Assembly (NCBI RefSeq): GCF_003402475.1
Contig: NZ_BFAB01000008.1
Coordinates: 124,001 to 188,000 of the forward strand
Direction of reading: 5' to 3'
Length of the DNA: 64,000 nucleotides
Source of the DNA: Mycobacterium sp. MFM001
Lineage (GTDB): Bacteria; Actinomycetota; Actinomycetes; Mycobacteriales; Mycobacteriaceae
This document shows positions 47,809 to 56,524 of the stretch, piece after piece. Every line of letters begins with the position of its first letter. The first letter of the stretch is position 1. The notes beneath the pieces were generated by a model. That model did no database searches and was not told the DNA's origin. It saw only the letters and a program-made list of their open reading frames with translations. The position numbers were made by a program, and so were the translations under genes.

Positions 47809-48786
47809 ATGATCGCCGGGGAGAAGGCGCCCGACTTCACTCTTTATGATCACACCGGTCGGCCTCGGAGACTGTCCACGCTCCTTTGCAAAGGGCCGGT
47901 TGTGCTGTTCTTCTTCCCATTAGCGTCCTCCCCGATCTGTACCGTCCAGGGCTGTCATTTTCGGAACCTGAGCAAAGAATTCGCCGCGATGGGCGCCCAG
48001 CGGGTGGGCATCAGCACCGACACCGTCGACAAGCAGGCCCATTTCGCCCAACAGCGCTCGTTCGACTATCCGCTGCTCTCCGACGTGGACGGCGTGGTCT
48101 CCGAGCTGTTCGGGGTCCGCCGAGGCAGGCTCGCCAAGCTGCGGAGATCTGTGGTGGCACGTCAGGCGGTCCGGCGTCGCCGGCACACTCGGCGCCGTGG
48201 CCTGCTGGCCCGGCTGCTACCGGTCCGAAGGGTCACATTCGTCATCGACACCGACCGCACCATACTCAAGGTCATCTCCAACGAGGTGCGCGCATCGGTG
48301 CACGCCGACCAGGCCTTGCGGTTCTTGCAGAACCACAACGTGCCAACTATCGGAGAAAAGCACACCGCCGCGAATCAGCCGCCGCAACAAGGCAAGAGCG
48401 AACCGACCGGCGATTGGTTCAGAGAGCCGGAAACCGCGGACGAGCCGAGCCTGGCCCGGCCATACACGCTGGCGGCAGCCCGTACCAACTCCGATGGCAA
48501 CCTGGCACTCGAGGCTCCAGTCGAAGCGCTCGGTACTACAGCGAAGCCGCCGCGATGGCGGAAAAACGATGTGCGGGGCCAGATCCTGACGTATTGCGCA
48601 CAGAGCCCCTCGGTCGCAGAGATCGCCGCTGGTCTGTCGTTGCCGCTCGGCGCGACGCGCTTCCTGGTCGACGACTTGGCGGCACAGGGTTATTTGCGGG
48701 TGCGCGCCCCCGCCAGTGACTCGATGACACTCGACGAACGACGCGAACTGATAAGAAAGACCCTGCGCGGCCTACGAGCACTCTGA
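47809..48786 (+). CDS. BcpB-like peroxiredoxin fused to a DUF742 domain
   Basis: 325 residues. Residues 1-180 are an AhpC/TSA-type peroxiredoxin close to mycobacterial BcpB (Rv1608c): APDFTLYDHTGRPRRLSTLL, then SSPICTVQGCHFRNL with peroxidatic Cys44 and resolving Cys49, RVGISTDTVDKQAHFA, and VTFVIDTDRTILKVIS. Reduces peroxides using thiols. An Arg-rich insertion at about 106-136 (RRRRHTRRRG) is unusual. After a linker, residues about 208-325 form a DUF742 (CvnC-type) domain: ARPYTLAAARTNSDG, LALEAPVEAL, SVAEIAAGLSLPLGATRFLV and a closing RRELIRKTLRGLRAL. DUF742 proteins normally are separate subunits of conservons with a sensor, a roadblock protein and a GTPase; none of these is nearby. ATG 47809 preferred over TTG 47803. 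The fusion may couple peroxide sensing to this signalling family. Confidence 0.82.
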   Translation: MIAGEKAPDFTLYDHTGRPRRLSTLLCKGPVVLFFFPLASSPICTVQGCHFRNLSKEFAAMGAQRVGISTDTVDKQAHFAQQRSFDYPLLSDVDGVVSELFGVRRGRLAKLRRSVVARQAVRRRRHTRRRGLLARLLPVRRVTFVIDTDRTILKVISNEVRASVHADQALRFLQNHNVPTIGEKHTAANQPPQQGKSEPTGDWFREPETADEPSLARPYTLAAARTNSDGNLALEAPVEALGTTAKPPRWRKNDVRGQILTYCAQSPSVAEIAAGLSLPLGATRFLVDDLAAQGYLRVRAPASDSMTLDERRELIRKTLRGLRAL

Positions 48787-48824
48787 GGGCTCGGGGCGCC
48801 GCCTCGACATGGCATCAGCCGCCG

Positions 48825-49253
48825 CTAGGTGCAAGGATATTGCCCGTTGAGCCGGCAATTCGACGGCGGCGAGTAGGAACCGCTCAGCACTCCCCTGAAA
48901 CCACCTGTGGCTGAACCACCGGGTGCAATGACTCGATTCCAATTCGCGGGGGTGACGACAAAGTGGGTGCCAGATTGGGTAACGGTGCTATTCCACGCAT
49001 GCGAGACGGATTGCCCTACCGGCATGTCGAATTCAAGCTTCCAATCGCTTAGCGGCGTCATGCTCGCATTGGCGATGGTGAAGCGGGCGATGAAACCGGT
49101 CTGCCAGGTATGTTCCACCGACAACCTGGCCGTTACCGCAGCCGCATGAGCAATGGGCGTGACAGCGAGTCCAAACATGGCAACTATCGATGCCGACACC
49201 GTTATGTGAAGCGCTGTGCGCCAGCGCATCACATAGTTCTTTAATGCGGCCAT
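48825..49253 (-). CDS. Secreted CBM2 (cellulose-binding) domain protein, Rv1987-like
   Basis: 142 residues, the same length as I recall for Rv1987. Signal peptide at about 1-36 (ALHITVSASIVAMFGLAVTPIAHA), then a family-2 carbohydrate-binding module: WQTGFIARFTIANASMTPLSDW, FDMPVGQSVSHAWNS, WNRVIAPGGSATGGF. Three Trp (WQTG, WKLEF, WNR) line the expected polysaccharide-binding face; Cys pair near the C-terminus. No catalytic domain. The ATG at 49253 (MAALKNYV) aligns with the Rv1987 start; a longer frame and a later ATG at 49229 are less likely. Extracellular. Confidence 0.82.
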   Translation of the reverse strand: MAALKNYVMRWRTALHITVSASIVAMFGLAVTPIAHAAAVTARLSVEHTWQTGFIARFTIANASMTPLSDWKLEFDMPVGQSVSHAWNSTVTQSGTHFVVTPANWNRVIAPGGSATGGFRGVLSGSYSPPSNCRLNGQYPCT

Positions 49254-49653
49254 AGCAGCCAACACTAAAACCGAACAGTCGATATCGGCCTTCGCATCGC
49301 GGTACGCTGCGGTACCTTTGCTCAACCGAGACCGACACGAAATCTTGGCCTCGATTCATGCTGAAGCATGTATCGGGCCCATCGAACATCAACGTCACGC
49401 CGCGGGTACACGACTGACGACATCGGCGAACTGCCGACGTCGTTGGATCGCTCACCACTTCGAAATCAAGCACGGACTGTATCTGGCAGTGATGAATGAA
49501 ATCGCGAGCGAGATTGCCGCGGTTCAACTCTCCCCGGAAATCGCACCACTAATCATCAACGGGCTCAACGCTTTCCAGGTCAGCCCAAACACCACCGTTT
49601 CCTGGTCGCAGCGTGCCAGCATCCACTGGCCGGGTACGTGACATAGTTGTGGC
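49254..49653. other. 400-base intergenic region
   Basis: Between the CBM2 gene start and the orphan antitoxin. A 107-codon plus-strand frame (49318-49641) exists but has no recognisable motifs, and its composition is unlike the neighbours. Presumably holds the CBM2 gene promoter. Confidence 0.45.
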
Positions 49654-49911
49654 ATGACTCGCGTACGGTTGAGCACCATTGTCGATGCAAAGTTGTTGGA
49701 CAGTGCGCGCAGCCTGCGCGCGGGCATCACCGACGCCGCCCTCATCGACGAGGCTCTCGATGCTTTGATAGCTCGTCACCGATCGCTTGAAGTAGATGCG
49801 AGCTATTCCGCTTATGCCAAGCATCCAGCCGATGAACCCGACGAGTGGGGCGACCTTGCATCGTGGCGGCGAGCCGTTGGTTCTGCTCGCCGCCAAGGCG
49901 TCATCGACTAA
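49654..49911 (+). CDS. Orphan MazE-type antitoxin
   Basis: 85 residues, resembling mycobacterial MazE5-like antitoxins: [19 protein letters not shown] (RHH strand and helix), [20 protein letters not shown], then the toxin-binding C-terminus [26 protein letters not shown]. The usual mazF gene downstream is absent: the next gene overlaps its stop on the opposite strand (4 bases). It may be a solitary remnant or act on a toxin encoded elsewhere. Confidence 0.72.
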   Translation: MTRVRLSTIVDAKLLDSARSLRAGITDAALIDEALDALIARHRSLEVDASYSAYAKHPADEPDEWGDLASWRRAVGSARRQGVID

Positions 49912-50336
49912 AGGTCGCCGGTGAAATCAGCACTGAGCCAGCGGTCGGGGCGAATCGTGAACAACACGTTGTCCGAAGTCTCGAAGTTACGAACGAATGC
50001 CCGTCCACCTTCCTCGCCGAGGTAGCGGATGGCGATGGCCTCCCGCACGTCCTTCGGGCTCGGCGAGGTGGTCTCGACGACGGTGCCTTCGACGACCACG
50101 TACTGGTATGGCGGCTCCTCGCGCTGCACGACCAGCGTGACCACACCCGCATGCTCGATGAGCCGAGCCTTGCGAGACCCCGGCGAGGTGCCGATACGGA
50201 TGTTCCCGCCGGGGACGTAGTCATACCAGATCGGCACACTGGCCGGGGGTCGCCCGTCGTCGGCTGCCACGGACAAAACAGCGACGTGCTTGGCCGCGAG
50301 GAATTCCTGACGTTCGGTTTCGCTGAAGGGTTTCAC
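49908..50336 (-). CDS. FDOR/PPOX-family (flavin/F420-binding split-barrel) protein
   Basis: 142 residues. Split-barrel motifs: [37 protein letters not shown] start, [19 protein letters not shown] and [21 protein letters not shown], typical of actinobacterial F420/FMN-dependent FDOR-B proteins. Probably reduces or binds a cofactor-linked substrate; the exact cofactor cannot be decided. Starts at GTG. Confidence 0.78.
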   Translation of the reverse strand: MKPFSETERQEFLAAKHVAVLSVAADDGRPPASVPIWYDYVPGGNIRIGTSPGSRKARLIEHAGVVTLVVQREEPPYQYVVVEGTVVETTSPSPKDVREAIAIRYLGEEGGRAFVRNFETSDNVLFTIRPDRWLSADFTGDL

Positions 50337-50418
50337 GCCGACTCAGAACGCAAACTCTGCAGTTCTATTCCCCCGCAGTGGATGGAAGCACGGTGACCTG
50401 GCTATTCTCGCTTTTGTC

Positions 50419-51951
50419 ATGACGCATCGAGCGGATGCTCTCGGCGGGCACCGTCGGGCCGTGGCCGTCGCCAAGGCGCTCGCCTTGCTGGGATCGGCCG
50501 CGATAGTCGTTGTCACCGGCATGGGGTGGGTCGGCTACCACGCTGCATCGACTGGTATCACCACATCCGAGGCATTGGCGGATGAACCGCCGCCGGCCGG
50601 CAGTGACCAAAACATTTTGATCATGGGCCTGGATGGGCGTCGCGACCAGCGGGGCCGTCCGCTGCCGCCGGATATCTACGACGCGCTGCATGCAGGCGGC
50701 GAAGATTCCGGTGAGGGTGACGCCGACGCACTCATCGTGCTGCACTTGCCCGCCGGGAACGCTCCGGCCACTGCAATCTCCATCCCCCGCGACGACTATG
50801 TCGACCTGGCCGGGTGTCCGACCTCGAGCTGCCGGGGCAAGATCAAAGAGGCCTACCGGTTCGCCTACCAAAAGGTCATTGACGACGGCTCCGACGGCGC
50901 CGAATCCCCCGCCGCGAAAGAACAGAAGGCCCGCGAGGCGGGTCGTAAAGCCGAAATCAGCACAGTCAGAAAGCTTTTGGAGATCCCGATCGACCATTTC
51001 ATCGAGGTCACCTTGGTCGGGTTCTTTCAAGTCGCGCGCGTCGTCCAACCGATCACGGTGTGCCTGAACGAGGACACTTCGGACCGCTACTACTCCGGCG
51101 CGGATTTTCATCGCGGCACCCAGCAGATCAACGCTGACCAAGCGATGGCGTTTGTGCGGCAACGCCGCGACACCGACAACGAGTTGTTCACCGACCTCGA
51201 CCGAACTCGCCGCCAGCAGGCGTTCATCGTCTCGCTGGTAAACGCCCTGCGCCGCAATGGAACATTGTCGAACCCCGCGCGACTGCGCAGCCTGTTGGAC
51301 GTCGCCAAGCAAAACGTCGCCGTTGACGCGGGTCTCGACTTCGAAGGTTTTCTGCGTGACGCATCGGCGTTCCCCGACCGACCGGTCACGCTGTACACGT
51401 TGCCGGTTACCGATTTCGGTGCAATCTCGAACGGCGAAGACGTCAATTTCATCGATGTGTCGACGATCCGCTCCATCGTGCGCAAATTGGTCGCACCAAG
51501 CTCACCCACTGCCGCCCCGCAGACAGCCAACGCCGCACAGCCCAACGCAGGTACCATCGCGCTCGACGTCGTCAATGCCTCGGGTGTGGAGGGCGAAGCT
51601 GCTCACCTCGAAAAGTCATTGGCGACAAAGCCGTTCATAGCGGGGATGGTCAGCACCGCCGACTCCATCAGTCAGTCGAGCACAATCATCTACGGACCCG
51701 GCGCAAAAGCAGCGGCCGGAAAGCTCGCCGGTGAATTAGGCCTCAGCGCCAGCGCATCCGACAACGTTGCCCCCAACACGGTGCGGTTGACCGTCGGGAC
51801 CGACATTGCCAACCTGGAATACCCCAACCACACAACAGAGTCGCCGACCACGACCGTCACCACGGTGTCGGCCACCGCCACCGGCACGCAGCAACCATCA
51901 CCGACCGACCTCACGCGCATGGCCGCCGACAACATCCCCTGCGTGAGATAG
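50419..51951 (+). CDS. LytR-CpsA-Psr (LCP) family protein with LytR_C domain
   Basis: 510 residues. N-terminal membrane helix (VAKALALLGSAAIVVVTGMGWVGY), an LCP domain (about 60-315) with NILIMGLDGR, DALIVLHL, SIPRDDYVD and QINADQAMAFVRQRRDTDNELFTDLDRTRRQQAFI (the conserved Arg and Asp residues that bind the lipid diphosphate), and a C-terminal LytR_C domain (about 375-465) with IALDVVNASGVEGEA. LCP enzymes join arabinogalactan to peptidoglycan at the outer membrane face; M. tuberculosis has Rv3267, Rv3484 (CpsA) and Rv0822c. Which one it resembles most cannot be settled here. Divergent from the PPOX gene. Confidence 0.88.
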   Translation: MTHRADALGGHRRAVAVAKALALLGSAAIVVVTGMGWVGYHAASTGITTSEALADEPPPAGSDQNILIMGLDGRRDQRGRPLPPDIYDALHAGGEDSGEGDADALIVLHLPAGNAPATAISIPRDDYVDLAGCPTSSCRGKIKEAYRFAYQKVIDDGSDGAESPAAKEQKAREAGRKAEISTVRKLLEIPIDHFIEVTLVGFFQVARVVQPITVCLNEDTSDRYYSGADFHRGTQQINADQAMAFVRQRRDTDNELFTDLDRTRRQQAFIVSLVNALRRNGTLSNPARLRSLLDVAKQNVAVDAGLDFEGFLRDASAFPDRPVTLYTLPVTDFGAISNGEDVNFIDVSTIRSIVRKLVAPSSPTAAPQTANAAQPNAGTIALDVVNASGVEGEAAHLEKSLATKPFIAGMVSTADSISQSSTIIYGPGAKAAAGKLAGELGLSASASDNVAPNTVRLTVGTDIANLEYPNHTTESPTTTVTTVSATATGTQQPSPTDLTRMAADNIPCVR

Positions 51952-51969
51952 CCAGCTACCCAAGCTATT

Positions 51970-52896
51970 TCACTGCGGATGGGTTGCCAAGTAGTCGGCG
52001 ACCGGGATCGGCGAGGTTGCGGCGTAACCGACTGGCAGCAGGACGTCGCCAGCCGTCGTGTGGTAGTAGATCTCCCACCGGTAGTAGGCGGCGAAGCTCG
52101 CGGGCCCGGTTGCGAGCACTGCGGCGTAGTCGTCGATCGCCCGGACGTACTGGTCCGAGTGGTTGTACCGGAAGAGGGCGTGGTCTGGGTCATCAGCGAA
52201 ACCGTTGGCGGCGAGGTAGCGCCCGGCGGCCATGATGCTGTCGTGCGGCGAATGGATGTCGCCGCCGTCGCCGTATGCGGCGAACGTCGACGGCAGAAAC
52301 TGCATGGGCCCTTGTGCGCCGGCGTCGCTGGTGCCGGCGATGCGGCCGAAACCGGTTTCGACCAGGTTGACGGCCGCAAGGTAGTTCCAGCCGACGCCGG
52401 TCGCTGCTTCCGCTTCGCGGTAGGAACCGAGCAGCTCGTCCGCCGGCGGTGGAGCATCGACGCGCCAGGCGGGCAGGGTGTCCTTCAGTTCGCTCGCGAC
52501 CATCGCGCTGAGTTGACGTCGAGCATCGATGTTGCGGTCGTAGACATCCAGCAGCGACGGCGGGATGCGCGGGCGTACGATTGCGTCCCACTCAGGATGC
52601 CAACCGAGGGCGCGATAAGCCTTTTGCTGCCCAAGCGCGGCCGCCAGCAGCACGCTCTCCGAGGACGCCGGGTCGTGCAGCGCTTGCTCGTCGGCGACCA
52701 GGTCGTCGGCAATTTGCACGGGGTCCGATGCCGGCTGCCGTTGGGGCGACGGGACCGTCGCCGCAGCCTGCTGTGTCGTGGTGGACGGCGATGCGATCGC
52801 CGACCTGGTCGGCCCCGAGCACCCGACGGCCGCAAACGTCACCGCGATGGCAACCAGCGCCATCCCGCAGCGCGATCCCCTAGCTCGGCACACCAC
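51970..52896 (-). CDS. Lytic transglycosylase-type lipoprotein
   Basis: 308 residues. Signal peptide with lipobox (ALVAIAVTFAAVGC), a Ser/Thr/Pro linker, and a C-terminal SLT-like domain: NYLAAVNLVETGFGRI with the catalytic Glu, TSDAGAQGPMQFLPSTFAAYG, HDSIMAAGRYLAANG and ALFRYNHSDQYVRAI. It would cleave peptidoglycan glycan strands outside the membrane. GTG start chosen. It converges on the LCP gene (18 bases between stops). Confidence 0.85.
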   Translation of the reverse strand: MVCRARGSRCGMALVAIAVTFAAVGCSGPTRSAIASPSTTTQQAAATVPSPQRQPASDPVQIADDLVADEQALHDPASSESVLLAAALGQQKAYRALGWHPEWDAIVRPRIPPSLLDVYDRNIDARRQLSAMVASELKDTLPAWRVDAPPPADELLGSYREAEAATGVGWNYLAAVNLVETGFGRIAGTSDAGAQGPMQFLPSTFAAYGDGGDIHSPHDSIMAAGRYLAANGFADDPDHALFRYNHSDQYVRAIDDYAAVLATGPASFAAYYRWEIYYHTTAGDVLLPVGYAATSPIPVADYLATHPQ

Positions 52897-52926
52897 TGCC
52901 GCTATTGTCGGCGACCGGGATGCTTA

Positions 52927-54981
52927 TCACCAGTGCGACTCGTTAATTGGAGCGCCCGTCAGCATGTCCACGTGGTAGCTGCTGGCAGTCCACGGCGGTG
53001 AGCCGGCAGTCGGTGTGAGTGTGACCGTTACACGCCGCTTGCCCGCGGTGAGAAAGCCAGGTACCAGATACGTGTCCTCGAGCCAGCGGTGTGTGTCGTT
53101 GCTGCGCGGCTGTAACCAGGTACCGGCGGGAACGCCGTCGATGGCAACGTCGGCCGACTGGAACCCCACGGCTTGGTCCGACGTGCGGTGCAGCAGGATG
53201 CCGTGGTTGTCCGCGGCGACTGCGACGTCGAAGGTGCTCGCAGCTTCGGTTGCGTGAACTATCCCGACGACGGGGCGGTCGTCCTCGCTCCCCTCATATT
53301 GACTGGCGAGTAGATGGTCGGTGGCGTCACCATCGTTGTACCCGTGCAGGATTCGGCTGACGGGATCGGTGGGGTTGACATCGTCGCTCGGCGTGGCGGT
53401 GTCGTTTGGTTGTTCGTAGAGGAAAGCCGTTGAGCTGTAGTCGGGTTGAACCATATTGCGTTTGCCGTGCTCGATGCCGAATCGGATCGCCGAGTGGTAG
53501 TTGATCGCCTCGGCGAGCATGAGCCGATAGGCAGCCACGCAGTAGTCTGCGCATCCGCCCGCGGCCGTGCGTTGATCCGGCTGCCCGGTGAGCGGATCGC
53601 TGAAGTGCTTGCCGTTCTTGAAATACCAGCCGCCCTCGTAGAAGTCCTCGGTGCCGGTGCCGTACCACTGAGGCGATGCGGCGCCGTCTGTGTATACGCG
53701 TTCTGCGCCTTCCAGAAAGTACGGGGCGTCATCGCTGAACGACGTCTTGATCCGAGAACCGCGGATCGTGTGGCTGACGCCAACGAATTTCCCGTGGCCA
53801 TGTTCATCGGCGAACAACCAGTCCTGACCCAACGTCGTTGGTCCGGCGTGCGAGCGCGCGGTGAAGTAGCCGGCGCGACCAGTCGCTAATGCGGGCGCCC
53901 ACTGGGGGTCGGGCGTGATCGCGACATCGCTGTCGATACTCGGTACGGGGTCGCCCGTCGTATTGACGAGGGTGACACGCGCCGAGCGGGCGAAGGGCAT
54001 CGGCCACCACTCCGACAACGACAGCGGACCGTCGGGCTGCGGGATCGCGGCGAACATCAGCGATCGCACGTCGTTGGCGCCCAGTCCGGCGCCGAAGAAT
54101 TCGCCAAGCGGCGAGTCGACCCTGGTTTCGCCGTCGAACTCGATCTGCAGCCGCAACCCGGCAAGGAGCTGATCCGTCGCGTCCGGTAACCACAGGTGCA
54201 ACGCCGAAATACTGCCCGGCCCAGCTGATTCCGCAATCATCAGGCCATGCCCCGCGGGAAGTTCGACGACGTGATTGGACTGCGCTGCCGAGGGTGCAGC
54301 CGGTTTGGGATCGGCGGTACCCGCGGCGCGCAGTGTGGCGAGTACGTCGAGTGCGGTGTCGGCGCGCGAGAAAGTGGTCACGCCGTCGGCTGTCGAGAAG
54401 TGGCGGTAATCGACGTGGTAGTACTGCAAATTAGATGCGACGCTGATCCGCATCGACTCCCGATATGGCATCGGTACCTTGACGTAAACTCCCCCGGGCG
54501 ACTGCGCGGCGTTGGCCACCAGCGGCCACACGAACGGCGCACCGAGCGCTCCATCGACCACCGATTGCAAAGGCGCGTCGACGGCGGTCTTCCCATCGAG
54601 CTCGATGCGGATCGTTTCCATCGCAGTCACGTCGCCGCCGTCGCGGGTGAACCAGATTGAATCAACCTCTCCCGCACCGCGATCCTCAGCGATGACGCAG
54701 CCGACACCAGCTGACGCCAGGCATCCCCCGCTGCCGTTCTTGTTACCGGTGGAGATGTCGAAATCGCCGCCGCTGCGATCGAAACTCGACACCTGCAGGC
54801 TTTGTGTGTCGGAGCTCAGGTACGGCAACCGATCCAATCGCCGATAGGTATCCCAGCCCACCAACCGGGCGCCGGGACTTGCGACGACCGGTTCGGCCGA
54901 CGCGCTGCGTACGGCGCCGACCCCGGCCACCCCCGACAGCAGCACGAACACCGCAGACAACGCCCGAGCGGCCAACCGCAT
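52927..54981 (-). CDS. Secreted DUF2961 / GH172-type glycoside hydrolase
   Basis: 684 residues. Signal peptide (about 1-28: MRLAARALSAVFVLLSGVAG) and two DUF2961-type beta-jelly-roll parts: GWDTYRRLDRLPYLSSDTQSL with SSFDRSGGDFD near the start, GAGEVDSIWFTRDGGDV, GTGTEDFYEGGWYFKNG and AYRLMLAEAINYHSAIRFG-type central motifs. DUF2961 corresponds to CAZy family GH172, which includes exo-D-arabinofuranosidases acting on mycobacterial arabinan and difructose dianhydride enzymes; the exact substrate is an inference. The ATG at 54981 begins the signal peptide; an upstream extension lacks one. Starts 31 bases after (minus strand: upstream of) the transglycosylase lipoprotein gene, same strand. Confidence 0.78.
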   Translation of the reverse strand: MRLAARALSAVFVLLSGVAGVGAVRSASAEPVVASPGARLVGWDTYRRLDRLPYLSSDTQSLQVSSFDRSGGDFDISTGNKNGSGGCLASAGVGCVIAEDRGAGEVDSIWFTRDGGDVTAMETIRIELDGKTAVDAPLQSVVDGALGAPFVWPLVANAAQSPGGVYVKVPMPYRESMRISVASNLQYYHVDYRHFSTADGVTTFSRADTALDVLATLRAAGTADPKPAAPSAAQSNHVVELPAGHGLMIAESAGPGSISALHLWLPDATDQLLAGLRLQIEFDGETRVDSPLGEFFGAGLGANDVRSLMFAAIPQPDGPLSLSEWWPMPFARSARVTLVNTTGDPVPSIDSDVAITPDPQWAPALATGRAGYFTARSHAGPTTLGQDWLFADEHGHGKFVGVSHTIRGSRIKTSFSDDAPYFLEGAERVYTDGAASPQWYGTGTEDFYEGGWYFKNGKHFSDPLTGQPDQRTAAGGCADYCVAAYRLMLAEAINYHSAIRFGIEHGKRNMVQPDYSSTAFLYEQPNDTATPSDDVNPTDPVSRILHGYNDGDATDHLLASQYEGSEDDRPVVGIVHATEAASTFDVAVAADNHGILLHRTSDQAVGFQSADVAIDGVPAGTWLQPRSNDTHRWLEDTYLVPGFLTAGKRRVTVTLTPTAGSPPWTASSYHVDMLTGAPINESHW

Positions 54982-55126
54982 AGCGACAAACGTTACTTTT
55001 CGGCACGGTAGGCGGATACTGCATGCGGACCCAGGCAGATCCCCACTGTTGGCCGATCGAGAGGCAATCGGTGACTTATCCACACCGGCGGTGTGCTGTG
55101 ACCGGCGCCGGCACCTGGGCGCCGGG

Positions 55127-55579
55127 GTGACCGCGGATCGCTGTTTTGCCAGCGTGATGCTCGACGAGGAACTGTGGCGCTCGCTGGCGGCAATGGGTGC
55201 AGACCACCAGGTGGCCTGGGTGCATGGATGCGCCCTCGAGCATGGCCATGACGGGGACCACAGGGCCTTGGCTTACCACGGCGGCGGGCAGGACTACTGG
55301 GTGCTATGGGACGAGAAGAGAAAGCCGCGCCTCTACACGGCCGGCGACGTCAAGCCGCCCACTCAGCCGCGACCGGCGAAACCGCCGACCATCACCAACG
55401 CATCCCCCACATCCATTTCTGAGCAGCCGGATCCGCCAAAATCGGTGTCCGAGCCCGATGCGCTGTGGGCTATCGCCGCGGCCCTGGAGCGTCTGGCCGA
55501 TGTGATCGCCGCCGCGTTCGATCCCAACGACAAGCCGGGCCGGCACAGCGGCGGCCGCAGCAGCCTGGATCCCGACTGA
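55127..55579 (+). CDS. Hypothetical protein
   Basis: 150 residues from a GTG; an in-frame ATG further in (MLDEELWRSL) and a distant upstream TTG are possible starts. N-terminal part: MLDEELWRSLAAMGADHQVAW, CALEHGHDGDHRALAYHGGG and DYWVLWDEKRKPRLY, with Trp/His-rich character; then a Pro-rich segment and ALWAIAAALERLADVIAAAF. The pattern occurs in mycobacterial hypothetical proteins of unknown function. No signal peptide. Confidence 0.6.
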   Translation: MTADRCFASVMLDEELWRSLAAMGADHQVAWVHGCALEHGHDGDHRALAYHGGGQDYWVLWDEKRKPRLYTAGDVKPPTQPRPAKPPTITNASPTSISEQPDPPKSVSEPDALWAIAAALERLADVIAAAFDPNDKPGRHSGGRSSLDPD

Positions 55580-55686
55580 CGCGGGGTGCGTTGGCAGTAT
55601 CTGGCAGTTCCTTGCGTGGACCTGGCACCAGCCGTTGAGCTTCGCTTATCGGGTTGGTACTGACAGGTCCAGGGAGGAACGCCGAC

Positions 55687-56520
55687 ATGCCACAACTTGC
55701 CCTTAAACAAGCCACTATCGAATACCAGGAGCTGGGCCCGCAGGATTCGCCGCATGCGCCGGTACTGTTCGTCCACGGCATCCTGGTCGACGGACGACTG
55801 TGGCGTGAGGTCGCCGAAGGGCTGGCACGCCGCGGCTTTCGGTGCATCGTGCCGAATTGGCCGCTGGGCTCGCACACCATCCCGGTCACCGAACCCACCG
55901 CACTATCGCTGGCCGGTGTCGCCGAGATCATCAACGACGCGATGGTCGCCCTCGATCTTTCCGACGTCACGCTGGTCGGCAGCGACACCGGAGGAGGGAT
56001 ATGTCAATTGGTCGTCGACGCCTACCCGGACCGCATCGGCCGCCTGGTGCTGACCAACTGCGACGCCTTCGACAAGTGCCCGCCCTTCCCCTTCGACATC
56101 GTGTTCGGGTTGCTTCGGGGGCCTATTTCGATCAAAGCGCTGTTCGGACAAATGCGGTTGCGGGCGCTGCGTCAGTCGCCACTCGGCTTCGGTCTGCTGG
56201 CCAACCAGCCCGATCCGCAGCTCACCGCCGCGTGGCTGCGGCCCTGCCTCGAGGACTCACGCATCTGCCGCGACCTGGCAAGGCTGCTGCGTCAGGTCGC
56301 CACCACCGACCTCACCGACGTCGCCACCCGCCTACCCCAGTTCACCAAGCCCGTCACCCTCGTGTGGGGCCAGCGAGACCGCTGCTTCACCCCGGAGCTG
56401 GGCCGGCGCTTGGCCGGGTTGTTCAGCAATGCGAAGCTCGTCGAGGTGCCAGACGCGAAAACCTTTGTCGCACTTGACGAGCCGGAGACAGTGATCGACG
56501 CGATAGCGGCGATCGGCTAG
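55687..56520 (+). CDS. Alpha/beta hydrolase with Asp nucleophile elbow (haloalkane-dehalogenase-like)
   Basis: 277 residues. Oxyanion region VLFVHGILVDGRLWR, nucleophile elbow VGSDTGGGICQ where Asp replaces the usual Ser (GxDxGG), acid region VTLVWGQRDRCF and a late region VPDAKTFVALDEPE where the His is not obvious. An Asp nucleophile is the haloalkane-dehalogenase/fluoroacetate-dehalogenase trait. GGAGG is 13 bases before the ATG, which decides this start; a frame 33 bases longer is rejected. Confidence 0.75.
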   Translation: MPQLALKQATIEYQELGPQDSPHAPVLFVHGILVDGRLWREVAEGLARRGFRCIVPNWPLGSHTIPVTEPTALSLAGVAEIINDAMVALDLSDVTLVGSDTGGGICQLVVDAYPDRIGRLVLTNCDAFDKCPPFPFDIVFGLLRGPISIKALFGQMRLRALRQSPLGFGLLANQPDPQLTAAWLRPCLEDSRICRDLARLLRQVATTDLTDVATRLPQFTKPVTLVWGQRDRCFTPELGRRLAGLFSNAKLVEVPDAKTFVALDEPETVIDAIAAIG

Positions 56521-56524
56521 GCCT

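Noticed and set aside
49318..49641. 107-codon plus-strand open frame
   Set aside because: No recognisable motif, no good ribosome-binding site, and unlike neighbouring codon use.
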